Assembly (NCBI GenBank): GCA_029287555.1
Contig: JARFQX010000147.1
Span: 1-9,299, forward strand
Direction: 5' to 3'
Length of the DNA: 9,299 nt
From: Rubripirellula sp.
GTDB lineage: Bacteria > Planctomycetota > Planctomycetia > Pirellulales > Pirellulaceae
In this document: positions 1-6,039 of the stretch, piece by piece
Layout of the letters: the number at the start of each line of letters is the position of its first letter
Position numbering within the stretch: the stretch's first letter is position 1
Notes under the pieces: model-generated
What the model was told of the DNA's origin: nothing
Databases searched by the model: none
What the model saw: only the letters and a program-made list of their open reading frames with translations
Position numbers and translations under genes: made by a program

Positions 1-7
1 GTCGTTG

Positions 8-41
8 GTCTCGTGGGCTCGGAGATGTGTATAAGAGACAG
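8..41 (+). other. Nextera transposase/sequencing adapter (artefact)
   Basis: Bases 8-41 match the Illumina Nextera read-2 adapter. Its last 19 bases (23-41, beginning AGATGTGTATAAG and ending GAGACAG) are the Tn5 mosaic end. This is recognised from established knowledge of the library chemistry. It marks the physical end of a library fragment that was not trimmed before assembly, so genomic sequence starts at base 42. Bases 1-7 lie outside the adapter and are probably also non-genomic. Any reading frame starting inside this block is spurious. Confidence 0.97.
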
Positions 42-43
42 GC

Positions 44-1708
44 GGAATGGTGTTGGAAGGAGAGGAACCGGCGCCAATGATGATGGACATGGATGGCGAG
101 GGCATGATGATGATGGAAATGGGCATGGCGGGCGGCAGCCAAGGGGCATCGCGAGCCGCGCCGCGGCCGGCCCCGTCGGCGGAGATCGCCCTTGCTGAAG
201 ACAGCGAAGTCGACAGCCTTTCCTTGGACGCATCCCGAGGCAAAATGGTTGAGCAAACCATTCGACAAGGGCGTCGAAGAATCGTGCCGGGCGGTCGCTA
301 CGCGGCGGTGCAAGATAACCCCTTCTTGCAGGTCAACCAACGTCCCCTGTCAACCTTCTCGATCGATGTCGACACCGCTTCCTACGGCAAGATCCGCGGG
401 TTGCTTCGCAATAACATCCTGCCTCGACCGGAAATGGTTCGGATCGAAGAGTTGCTCAACTACTTCGACTATGACTACCCGGGCCCGACCGACGACGAGC
501 ATCCGTTTGCCGCCTCGATGGAGATCGCCGAGTGTCCGTGGAATTCCGATCATCGGCTGGCCCGGGTTGGCATCCAGGCCCGTGAGATCGATGCGCAACG
601 ACCCTCGAGCAACCTCGTTTTCCTGTTGGACGTTTCGGGATCGATGGACGAACCCGCCAAACTTCCGCTGGTGATCGAAGGGATGAAGCTGTTGACCGAC
701 CAGCTCAACGAGAACGACAAGGTGGCGATCGTCGTCTACGCAGGAGCAGCCGGAGTCGTGCTCGAATCGACGCGCGGCGACAAGAAGCAAACCATCACCG
801 ACTCGCTTGATCGGCTGCAAGCCGGAGGCAGCACCAACGGCGGCCAAGGAATTGTGCTGGCGTACCAGATTGCCCGGGACCACTTCATCCCCGGAGGGAC
901 GAACCGAGTGATTCTCTGTTCCGATGGAGACTTCAACGTTGGCGTCACCGGCACCGATCAGCTCGTTGAGGTTGCCAAGAAGAATGCCCGTTCCAACATT
1001 TTTCTCTCCGTTCTCGGTTTCGGCTATGACAACCACAACGACGAGATGATGGAAAGAATCTCGAACGAGGGGAACGGCAACTATGCGTTCATCGACAGCA
1101 AACGCGAAGCGGAGAAGGTCTTTGTTGAGGAACTCGGTTCGACGCTGGTCACGGTGGCCAAGGACGTCAAGATCCAGATCGAGTTCAACCCGAAGAAGGT
1201 CAGCGCTTACCGCTTGATCGGCTACGAGAATCGCATGCTCGCCCCGCGCGACTTCGACGATGACTCCAAGGATGCGGGTGAAATCGGCGCCGGTCACACC
1301 GTTACCGCGCTGTACGATCTGGTGCCGGCCACGTCGATTCAGGATTCGCCAGTGAAATCGGATAACCTCCGCTACCAGACCGACAAAGAATTGACCGATC
1401 GGGCGAAGAGCGACGAAGTGTTGATTTTGAAACTGCGTTACAAGGAACCCGAGGGCGACACCAGTGTGCTGATGGAAGTCCCCGTGGTCGACCAGTCAAA
1501 ACGCTTTGTCCAAACCGATCGCGACTTTCAACTCGCCGCCGCCGTTGCCGGTTTTGGCATGTTGCTTCGCCATTCGCCGCATCGCGGGAACCTGACCCTT
1601 GACGATGTGATCACCATGGCCGAGCGGGCCGCCGAAGGTGATGACTTCGGCTATCGAACCGAGTTCGTCGAAGTCGTCAAAAAGGCCCGCGACCTGTCGC
1701 AACCATGA
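44..1708 (+). CDS. von Willebrand factor type A (YfbK-type) protein, 5'-partial
   Basis: Likely an envelope-associated VWA protein of the YfbK family, often labelled 'Ca-activated chloride channel' although its real function is unproven. Numbering from the Met at base 47, residues 11-27 are extremely Met/Asp/Glu-rich and 35-50 Ala/Pro-rich. A YfbK-type N-terminal domain covers about 90-180 (FSIDVDTASYG at 104-114, RIEELLNYF at 132-140). The VWA domain covers about 187-370, and the C-terminal YfbK domain about 385-550. The metal-ion-dependent adhesion site is intact: D195-x-S197-x-S199, T263 in GSTNGG, and D293 in SDGDFN, so divalent-metal ligand binding is expected. The frame is already open at the adapter junction (base 42) and no signal peptide is visible, so the true N-terminus was lost at the fragment end and Met47 is probably internal. 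The stop is TGA at 1706-1708. Partners upstream cannot be seen. The family call is firm; the function is not. Confidence 0.92.
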   Translation, partial: GMVLEGEEPAPMMMDMDGEGMMMMEMGMAGGSQGASRAAPRPAPSAEIALAEDSEVDSLSLDASRGKMVEQTIRQGRRRIVPGGRYAAVQDNPFLQVNQRPLSTFSIDVDTASYGKIRGLLRNNILPRPEMVRIEELLNYFDYDYPGPTDDEHPFAASMEIAECPWNSDHRLARVGIQAREIDAQRPSSNLVFLLDVSGSMDEPAKLPLVIEGMKLLTDQLNENDKVAIVVYAGAAGVVLESTRGDKKQTITDSLDRLQAGGSTNGGQGIVLAYQIARDHFIPGGTNRVILCSDGDFNVGVTGTDQLVEVAKKNARSNIFLSVLGFGYDNHNDEMMERISNEGNGNYAFIDSKREAEKVFVEELGSTLVTVAKDVKIQIEFNPKKVSAYRLIGYENRMLAPRDFDDDSKDAGEIGAGHTVTALYDLVPATSIQDSPVKSDNLRYQTDKELTDRAKSDEVLILKLRYKEPEGDTSVLMEVPVVDQSKRFVQTDRDFQLAAAVAGFGMLLRHSPHRGNLTLDDVITMAERAAEGDDFGYRTEFVEVVKKARDLSQP

Positions 1709-1910
1709 TCACCGATGAGCCCAACGGGTTGGGAACGAAGAACCGAAACAATTCGTAGGTCACACGGCCCGTCCGTTTGTCCCATGACACGCACGTCGGT
1801 ACGCAAGCCGTCGGACGTTCGGCCCGTGAGATCTATTTGAGGGTCTCCGGGAATTCCGAAGCGGACGACTTTGGCATTTCAACGTGTAGGCCGGCATCAA
1901 GGAGCGCAGC

Positions 1911-1971
1911 GACGCCGATCCGGCAGAGATTCTTGCTCGGCGTCAAATCGTTGTTCGGTGCCGGATCGGCG
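1911..1971. repeat. Long inverted repeat with a competing alternative stem
   Basis: CGCCGATCCGGCA (1913-1925) is the exact reverse complement of TGCCGGATCGGCG (1959-1971): a 13-bp perfect stem closing a 33-base loop. Inside it, GACGCCGA (1911-1918) also pairs perfectly with TCGGCGTC (1937-1944). The two stems share bases 1913-1918 and cannot form together. The element lies about 200 bases past the VWA stop and 115 bases past the hemQ stop, in a convergent region. A bidirectional terminator, mRNA 3'-end stabiliser or REP-like repeat are all possible. There is no T-tract, so a classical intrinsic terminator is unlikely. Confidence 0.7.
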
Positions 1972-1989
1972 CTTCGCTTGATTCGGCCT
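1956..1989 (+). repeat. Dispersed intergenic repeat, copy 1
   Basis: CGGTGCCGGATCG (1956-1968) recurs exactly at 5116-5128 in the same orientation. GCTTCGCTTGATTCGGCCT (1971-1989) recurs as a reverse complement at 5160-5178 with 18 of 19 bases identical. Both copies are intergenic, one after the VWA gene and one after the DUF1571 gene. The shared blocks keep neither order nor relative orientation, which suggests a rearranged, palindrome-prone repeat family rather than one simple duplication. Confidence 0.55.
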
Positions 1990-2046
1990 ACTGCGAATTA
2001 CCGCGCACCCTCATTTCATGGAGTGTTTCAACCATTCACTGAGTTT

Positions 2047-2063
2047 CCGAGTCGGAGACTCGG
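2047..2063 (-). terminator. Hairpin downstream of hemQ, possible terminator or REP-like element
   Basis: CCGAGTC (2047-2053), loop GGA, and GACTCGG (2057-2063) form a perfect 7-bp stem with a three-base loop. It begins 22 bases beyond the hemQ stop on the minus strand. Read on that strand it is followed by AAACTCAG rather than a run of T, so it would be an atypical intrinsic terminator. It could equally be a mRNA 3'-end stabiliser or a copy of a dispersed hairpin. Confidence 0.4.
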
Positions 2064-2085
2064 GCTACGATCACACAACGCGACG

Positions 2086-2949
2086 CTAATGAAGCAGTCG
2101 GCAGTGGGTCAGGATCTCGTCCGCCGTTGCTTTGTAGCCAACGTAGAAGGGACCGAACTCGGCGTACTTTGCACTCGCCTCGTCGAATCGCATCTTGTAG
2201 ACAATCTCGCGCAGGTACTCCGGATTCCTCGCCCAAAGTGTCACCAGCCATTCCCAATCGTCGAGTCCCACTCCGACGGTGATCACTTGGCTGACCTTGC
2301 CCGCGAAAGCAATCCCACTCTGTGCGTGCTCGGCCATCATCGCATTGCGTCGGCTGAAGGGCTCGCTGAACCAATTCGCACCGACCTGACGGCCTTTATT
2401 CATCGGATAGAAACAGGCGGCCGGCCAATCAGGAATCTCGGGGCGCAGACGCTGCTCATTCATCATCGGGAGCCTTCGCTCGTAGGCGTTCACCTTGGCA
2501 GCCACTTCCGGTGAATCGGGATCGGCACCGTCGGCAATCAATCGCTCGCGAAACCGTTCCACCGTCGGCACGTACTCGCTCACTTCACTCATCGAGACGA
2601 ACGACCACGTCGGTTCGACGTAAAGTCCAAGGCCCGGCGCGATAATCTGCTGATGCACCCCGTCGACCTTGGCCGGATCGGGATCCATGACCATCACGCA
2701 GAAATCCGCTCGGTGCCCGCTGGTCCAATAGGAAACCAGACGCTGCGGGCTGGTCGAGGAATCGGGATGCAGCGCCTCACGCAGCTGCTGCTGACAAGCC
2801 GTTCCCAGCGTCGACTCGAGCCGATCACGGCGGAAGCGATAAAAGTAATGACCACAGTGCCAGCCATGGCTCGGGATCGTCGACGGTTCGGGAAGCGGCT
2901 GCTGCTGTCGTGCGTGGGGGGGACGTGTCTGGGGCGTCGGTGAATTCAT
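2086..2949 (-). CDS. hemQ: Coproheme decarboxylase (HemQ/ChdC), chlorite-dismutase superfamily
   Basis: Converts Fe-coproporphyrin III to haem b by peroxide-dependent oxidative decarboxylation of two propionates, the last step of the coproporphyrin-dependent haem pathway; cytoplasmic. The 287-residue protein, numbered from the ATG at 2949, aligns from memory with Staphylococcus aureus HemQ along its length: GW...HYFYRF near 29-39, RLRPEIP at 167-173, CFYPMNK at 179-185, MMAEHAQSG at 204-212, VGLDDWEWLVTLWA at 227-240 and YKMRFDEASAKYAEFGPFYVG at 251-271. On that alignment Y181 is the catalytic Tyr (Y145 in S. aureus), K185 and R167 contact propionates, and H208 is the proximal haem ligand (H172). 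The superfamily also includes true chlorite dismutases, but the conserved YPMNK Tyr argues for HemQ. The frame stays open upstream to an ATG at 3066, but the 39 extra residues are Ala/Pro-rich repeat, so 2949 is preferred; neither start has a strong SD. Residues 1-28 are Pro/Gln-rich linker. No other haem gene is adjacent. Confidence 0.92.
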   Translation of the reverse strand: MNSPTPQTRPPHARQQQPLPEPSTIPSHGWHCGHYFYRFRRDRLESTLGTACQQQLREALHPDSSTSPQRLVSYWTSGHRADFCVMVMDPDPAKVDGVHQQIIAPGLGLYVEPTWSFVSMSEVSEYVPTVERFRERLIADGADPDSPEVAAKVNAYERRLPMMNEQRLRPEIPDWPAACFYPMNKGRQVGANWFSEPFSRRNAMMAEHAQSGIAFAGKVSQVITVGVGLDDWEWLVTLWARNPEYLREIVYKMRFDEASAKYAEFGPFYVGYKATADEILTHCRLLH

Positions 2950-2983
2950 CTCGGCGTTTGACCTGCTTGGGTGGACTTGCCCC

Positions 2984-3037
2984 GTCATAGCAGGGGCTGT
3001 TGCCATAGCACGGGCTGCTGTCACGGCACGGGCTGGA
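2984..3037. repeat. Three-copy 18-bp tandem repeat upstream of hemQ
   Basis: Three consecutive 18-base units lie at 2984-3001, 3002-3019 and 3020-3037, of the form GTCATAGCACGGGCTGTT with two to five differences between units. The first ends 35 bases upstream of the hemQ ATG. Because 18 is a multiple of three, the repeat stays open in the hemQ frame and would encode six-residue Ala-rich units if the upstream ATG at 3066 were used. A promoter/leader element or a slippage-prone spacer is more likely than protein. Confidence 0.75.
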
Positions 3038-3156
3038 CGCGGCCCGATGGCGACGTCAGCCTTCATCCTACACCTACGGCCGACAACTGGGCGAGCCGTC
3101 TCGGATGGGTACCAGCTTCAGCTCTCACCAGATCGGACCCGACACGGGATCGACGG

Positions 3157-3819
3157 CTACCTCAGCCGCCACTCCGTATCCCGATCCCGGTATCCGAAGT
3201 GACGACTCCAGCGTCTGGAACCGCTAGCCCCGAAGTAGCCGTACGAGAAGGGGGACTTCCAAACCTCGCGAAGCGTACCGTCGGGAATCACCGCCGGTGC
3301 GATTTGCCGCGTGTGGTGATGGATCAAGTGAGGCAACGGATGGGCTGGATTGGCCGTCGCCGTGCGGTCCGATGCGGGGGGCCATGACGATGGGGGCCAG
3401 GAATGATGCCCGTGCGGGGGAACGATTCTCGGTGCTTGGATGACTTGGTGCTGATGTGGCATCGGCAAAACCGCCCCGTCGATGGCGACCGGTGTCGGAA
3501 CCGTTCCGGCACCGGTTCCCCCATCCCACGTCTCGCCGAGAGCCCATGGTTCATCCGAGGACCGCGTTGCCCGAGCGACCGGATCCGCGGTCGCTTCCAG
3601 GTATTGAACTCGGAGAAACTCCCCGCGCGGTGAAGGCGCGTGCGAGGACGGAGCGTCGGCGATCTCGCCCAAGCGATGATGCGATCGAACCGGTGACGGT
3701 AGCCGAGAGCGGCCAGCGTTGGAGTCACCACCTGCCGTCGTTTGTGCTAGCAAAGCGGCTGAATTGGTCCCCGCAAGAATCGACATGGCGACGGCGATCT
3801 GAATCCGACGCTTGAACAT
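3157..3819 (-). CDS. Secreted His/Pro-rich hypothetical protein
   Basis: I cannot name the family. The 220-residue product starts with a clear Sec-type signal peptide: MFKRR, a hydrophobic stretch (IAVAMSILAGTNSAALL, 8-24) and an Ala-Gln cleavage region near 25-26. The mature middle (about 28-170) is low-complexity: Ser/Arg/Pro first, then a Pro/His segment from about 117 to 170 with histidines at 122, 124, 136, 138, 139, 160, 164 and 167-169. The C-terminal 35 residues look folded and conserved, with aromatic residues spaced as WKSPFSYGYFGAS (187-199) and RHFGYRDRDTEWRLR (206-220). My impression, unverified, is that this tail recurs in small secreted planctomycete proteins. Start ATG is at 3819 with an SD-like GAGG (complement of 3825-3828) five bases upstream. 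It shares strand with hemQ but a 207-base gap argues against tight coupling. Metal binding by the His-rich part is possible but not shown. Confidence 0.75.
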   Translation of the reverse strand: MFKRRIQIAVAMSILAGTNSAALLAQTTAGGDSNAGRSRLPSPVRSHHRLGEIADAPSSHAPSPRGEFLRVQYLEATADPVARATRSSDEPWALGETWDGGTGAGTVPTPVAIDGAVLPMPHQHQVIQAPRIVPPHGHHSWPPSSWPPASDRTATANPAHPLPHLIHHHTRQIAPAVIPDGTLREVWKSPFSYGYFGASGSRRWSRHFGYRDRDTEWRLR

Positions 3820-4210
3820 GGCTGCCTCGGGACAAGAGGTTGGAAGACCTGGGAAGTCTTTGCGGATGCTTTGTAATCTTTCGATCGGCTAATCTGGGCA
3901 GATCACTGCAGCGATTCTGGCTGCCGATTCGCGGCAGGTTGATGTGTTCGTCCTAAGTCGCATGGCCGGACGCCCTGCCCGATTGCCGGGAGCATGCCTC
4001 AAGGGATGGCGGGATTGGTCTGGCGTTGCTTCAGCTGGGGTCGCTAAGGTTCTCCGATCCGGTCCGTCGATCGGGTAGTGGCTAAAACGATTGAAGGGAT
4101 GCGTCACGCAGATCGGAAACCAGTCAGATTGGTCCGCCACGGTCGGCGATAGATAGAAGGAGACCAGTCGGGACATACGTACCCCGCAGACCTATGGAAC
4201 GGAATCCGCT
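3820..4210. other. Gene-free divergent intergenic region
   Basis: This 391-base stretch lies between the starts of the secreted hypothetical protein (-) and the DUF1571 protein (+), so it should contain both promoters. I found no ORF with convincing features and no clear sigma-70 boxes. A small inverted repeat AAGAC/GTCTT (3844-3848 and 3856-3860) sits in the minus-strand leader. GGAA at 4201-4204, six bases before the ATG at 4211, is the only SD-like site for the plus-strand gene. Confidence 0.6.
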
Positions 4211-5092
4211 ATGAAGATTGCTCGCCGCCAATTTATCGCCTCGCTGACAGCCGTCTCGTCGGTCGTGCTCACTCGCGATCTGCGAGCGGAGGACCCCACC
4301 CAACTGGTCGAACCGGTGCATCGCGTTGCCAACGCGGCCGCCAGCCTCGAACCGACTCCCGTCCACCCGCTCGACCGGGCACTCGACATTGCCCGCTCGG
4401 GCTTGTCCGATTGCCGTTCGAACGTCAACGATTACACGGCCATCCTCGTCAAACGCGAACGGATCGACGGTCTGCTCCAGCCGCACGAATTCATGGCGGT
4501 GAAGATCCGCAATCGAAAGGTCGCCCAAGGCCAGATGGTCCAACCGCTGAGCGTTTACTTGAATTTCCTCAAGCCGACGTCAGTCCAGGGCCGCGAAGTG
4601 ATCTACGTGGAGAATCAGAACGATGGCAACATCGTTGCACACGAAGGCGGCTTCAAGGGAAGATTCCTGCCGACGGTAACGATCCCGCCCACTGGCATGT
4701 TGGCAATGCGTGGTCAGCGCTATCCGATGACCGAGATCGGGGTCGAAAACCTGATCGTTAAACTGATCGAGCGAGGGGAACAAGCCCGTCGGTACCCCGA
4801 CGTGAAGTGTGAGTTTCGCAAGAATGCCCGCGTCAAGGACCGCGTCTGCACGGTCCTCGAGGTCACCCAGCCGACGAAGCATCCCGATCTTGAGTTCTAC
4901 AAAGCGCAAGTCTTCATCGACGACGATTTGAACATCCCGATTCGTTACGTCGCCTACGATTGGCCCGCGCGCGAGGGAGCCAAACCTGAAATCCTCGAAG
5001 AGTACAACTACTTGGATTTGAAAGTGAACGTCGGGTTGACCGACGCCGATTTTGATCCGAGGAACCCCTCCTACAACTTCTATTCCAAGTAG
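4211..5092 (+). CDS. DUF1571-domain protein with Tat-type signal
   Basis: A 293-residue exported protein of the DUF1571 family, common in planctomycetes and of unknown function. The N-terminus carries a twin-arginine motif (A4-R5-R6-Q7-F8-I9), a moderately hydrophobic stretch (10-20) and a likely cleavage site near A26 in DLRAEDP, so export of a folded or cofactor-loaded protein by the Tat route is inferred. The DUF1571 region spans about 55-288. It includes DYTAILVKRERIDG (74-87), PLSVYLNFLKP (112-122), a Gly-rich turn at 146-151, and a C-terminal strand-rich part with RYVAYDWP (245-252) and LEEYNYLDLKVN (262-273). The pattern of long beta strands ending in Asp-Phe-Asp resembles the LolA-like lipoprotein-carrier fold, but that is only a fold-level guess. 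The start is chosen by the signal peptide and a weak SD (GGAA, 4201-4204). It is transcribed alone: the next gene faces it from the opposite strand. Confidence 0.88.
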   Translation: MKIARRQFIASLTAVSSVVLTRDLRAEDPTQLVEPVHRVANAAASLEPTPVHPLDRALDIARSGLSDCRSNVNDYTAILVKRERIDGLLQPHEFMAVKIRNRKVAQGQMVQPLSVYLNFLKPTSVQGREVIYVENQNDGNIVAHEGGFKGRFLPTVTIPPTGMLAMRGQRYPMTEIGVENLIVKLIERGEQARRYPDVKCEFRKNARVKDRVCTVLEVTQPTKHPDLEFYKAQVFIDDDLNIPIRYVAYDWPAREGAKPEILEEYNYLDLKVNVGLTDADFDPRNPSYNFYSK

Positions 5093-5110
5093 TTGCTGGA
5101 TCAAGCAAGT

Positions 5111-5178
5111 GCTTCCGGTGCCGGATCGCCACTCACAACGCCGGCATTCCCGCCGAACGAGGCCGAATCAAGGGAAGC
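5111..5178. repeat. Dispersed intergenic repeat, copy 2, with nested stems
   Basis: Just after the DUF1571 stop, GCTTCC (5111-5116) can pair with GGAAGC (5173-5178), enclosing a second stem TGCCGG (5119-5124) with CCGGCA (5141-5146). The stretch 5116-5128 matches 1956-1968 exactly, and 5160-5178 matches the reverse complement of 1971-1989 at 18 of 19 bases. The 133-base gap (5093-5226) separates two convergent genes, so this element may serve as a 3'-end structure for either transcript. Confidence 0.5.
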
Positions 5179-5192
5179 CCAGATTCCGCTTA

Positions 5193-5230
5193 CCCTACTG
5201 CCTCCCTGCCCTACTGCCCCCCTGCCCTAC
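5193..5230. repeat. 16-bp tandem repeat overlapping the IMPase stop codon
   Basis: CCCTACTGCCTCCCTG (5193-5208) is followed by CCCTACTGCCCCCCTG (5209-5224) and a partial unit CCCTAC (5225-5230). Its last CTA (5227-5229) is the complement of the TAG stop of the inositol-monophosphatase gene. Upstream CTA trinucleotides recur at the same 16-base spacing, so the array provides stop triplets in successive frames just past that gene. Confidence 0.75.
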
Positions 5231-6039
5231 GTCCCCGCTCCGCCCTCGGCCAACAGCGACGTCATCGCCTGCTGCAGGGACCGCGTAGAACTGAGACAGA
5301 ACTTCGGGTTCCAGTCATCGAACTTGGAACCGTCATAGGCGGTCAGCGTGGCACCGGCTTCGCGCGCGATCACGATACCGGCGGCGCAATCCCACGGAGC
5401 GACGTTCGTGGCCCAGTAGGCGTCGAGTCGCCCGGCGGAGACGTAGCACATGTTCAATGCGCAGGATCCGAGTCGTCGAAGCGACCGACAGCGTTCTAAG
5501 ATGCGCACGAAACGCGCCACCTCGGGATCCGTTCCCTTGACACCTGCCGGAAAACTGCACGCAACCAATGCTGAGTCAAGATTTTCACAATCGCTCGTGC
5601 GAATCGCCTCACCATTGACGTGCGCGCCGTGCCCATCGATGGCGGTAAACAGTTGATCGGTGACCGGATCGTAGATCACGCCCATCCGCATCTTCCCTTG
5701 CGCGTAAAGCCCAATCGACACCGCAAAGGACTGCAGTCGATGGACGTAGTTGACGGTGCCATCCAAAGGGTCGACGACCCAACAAGGCGGCGCACTGGGG
5801 TCGCCGCTTCGCACCGATTCCGGAGGATCGTTCTCGCCTTCCTCTTCCCCGACGAAGACGTAATTGTCGAAGGCGTCCATCAGCACGGCTCGAATCGCCT
5901 GCTGCGATGCCAGGTCCGCATCGGTCACCAAATCCTTGGGTCCCTTCTCTCGAACCACGCGATCGACCCGGCGAGACATCAATTCGCGTGCGCCCGCTCG
6001 AGCCGCTTCGACAGCAATGTTGAGGTGTTGCTGGTTCAT
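5227..6039 (-). CDS. Inositol-monophosphatase family protein (SuhB-like)
   Basis: A 270-residue Mg2+/Li+-sensitive phosphatase of the IMPase superfamily, about the usual length. The full metal site is present: E65 in VGEEEG (63-68), D90-P-L92-D93-G-T95 in WVVDPLDGTVNY (87-98), and D217 in WDCAAG (216-221). LVTDAD (37-42) is the expected upstream Asp motif. The substrate could be inositol 1-phosphate or another small phosphomonoester such as 3'-phosphoadenosine 5'-phosphate, histidinol phosphate or a sugar phosphate. Motifs do not separate these, and no symbol is given for that reason. The ATG (complement of 6037-6039) overlaps the kinase TGA (6036-6038) in an ATGA arrangement, which fixes the start and implies translational coupling and co-transcription with the upstream kinase. 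There is no signal peptide, so it is cytosolic. The stop codon lies inside a tandem repeat. Confidence 0.92.
   Translation of the reverse strand: MNQQHLNIAVEAARAGARELMSRRVDRVVREKGPKDLVTDADLASQQAIRAVLMDAFDNYVFVGEEEGENDPPESVRSGDPSAPPCWVVDPLDGTVNYVHRLQSFAVSIGLYAQGKMRMGVIYDPVTDQLFTAIDGHGAHVNGEAIRTSDCENLDSALVACSFPAGVKGTDPEVARFVRILERCRSLRRLGSCALNMCYVSAGRLDAYWATNVAPWDCAAGIVIAREAGATLTAYDGSKFDDWNPKFCLSSTRSLQQAMTSLLAEGGAGT

Larger units (their letters stand above)
1709..2085. other. Gene-free convergent intergenic region
   Basis: This 377-base stretch separates the 3' ends of the VWA gene (+) and hemQ (-). I see no convincing gene. The only long open frame entering it (1777-2514, +) runs on as antisense of hemQ and shows no family features. 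The region holds a short hairpin just after the VWA stop (CCCAAC-GG-GTTGGG, 1720-1733, no T-tract), a pair of competing long inverted repeats (1911-1971), a segment repeated at 5116-5178, and a tight hairpin near the hemQ end (2047-2063). These elements are listed separately. Confidence 0.7.

Noticed and set aside
13..198. Plus-strand ORF of 61 codons starting at base 13
   Set aside because: It begins inside the sequencing adapter and overlaps the VWA gene in another frame.
350..1297. Long antisense ORF (315 codons, -) inside the VWA gene
   Set aside because: The plus-strand frame has clear family motifs throughout. Long antisense frames are expected in GC-rich coding DNA, and the product shows no recognisable features.
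1777..2514. Plus-strand ORF of 245 codons
   Set aside because: Its second half is antisense to the well-supported hemQ gene, and its first half crosses inverted repeats. No motif or SD supports it.
2086..2949. True chlorite dismutase
   Set aside because: The YPMNK Tyr, MMAEH proximal His and length pattern follow HemQ/ChdC, and no perchlorate-reduction gene is nearby.
2950..3066. Upstream hemQ start at 3066
   Set aside because: The extra 39 residues are Ala/Pro-rich repeat translation with no homology to the family; kept only as a low-probability alternative.
3844..3860. AAGAC/GTCTT inverted repeat as an operator or riboswitch
   Set aside because: Only five base pairs with a seven-base loop, which is expected by chance at this length.
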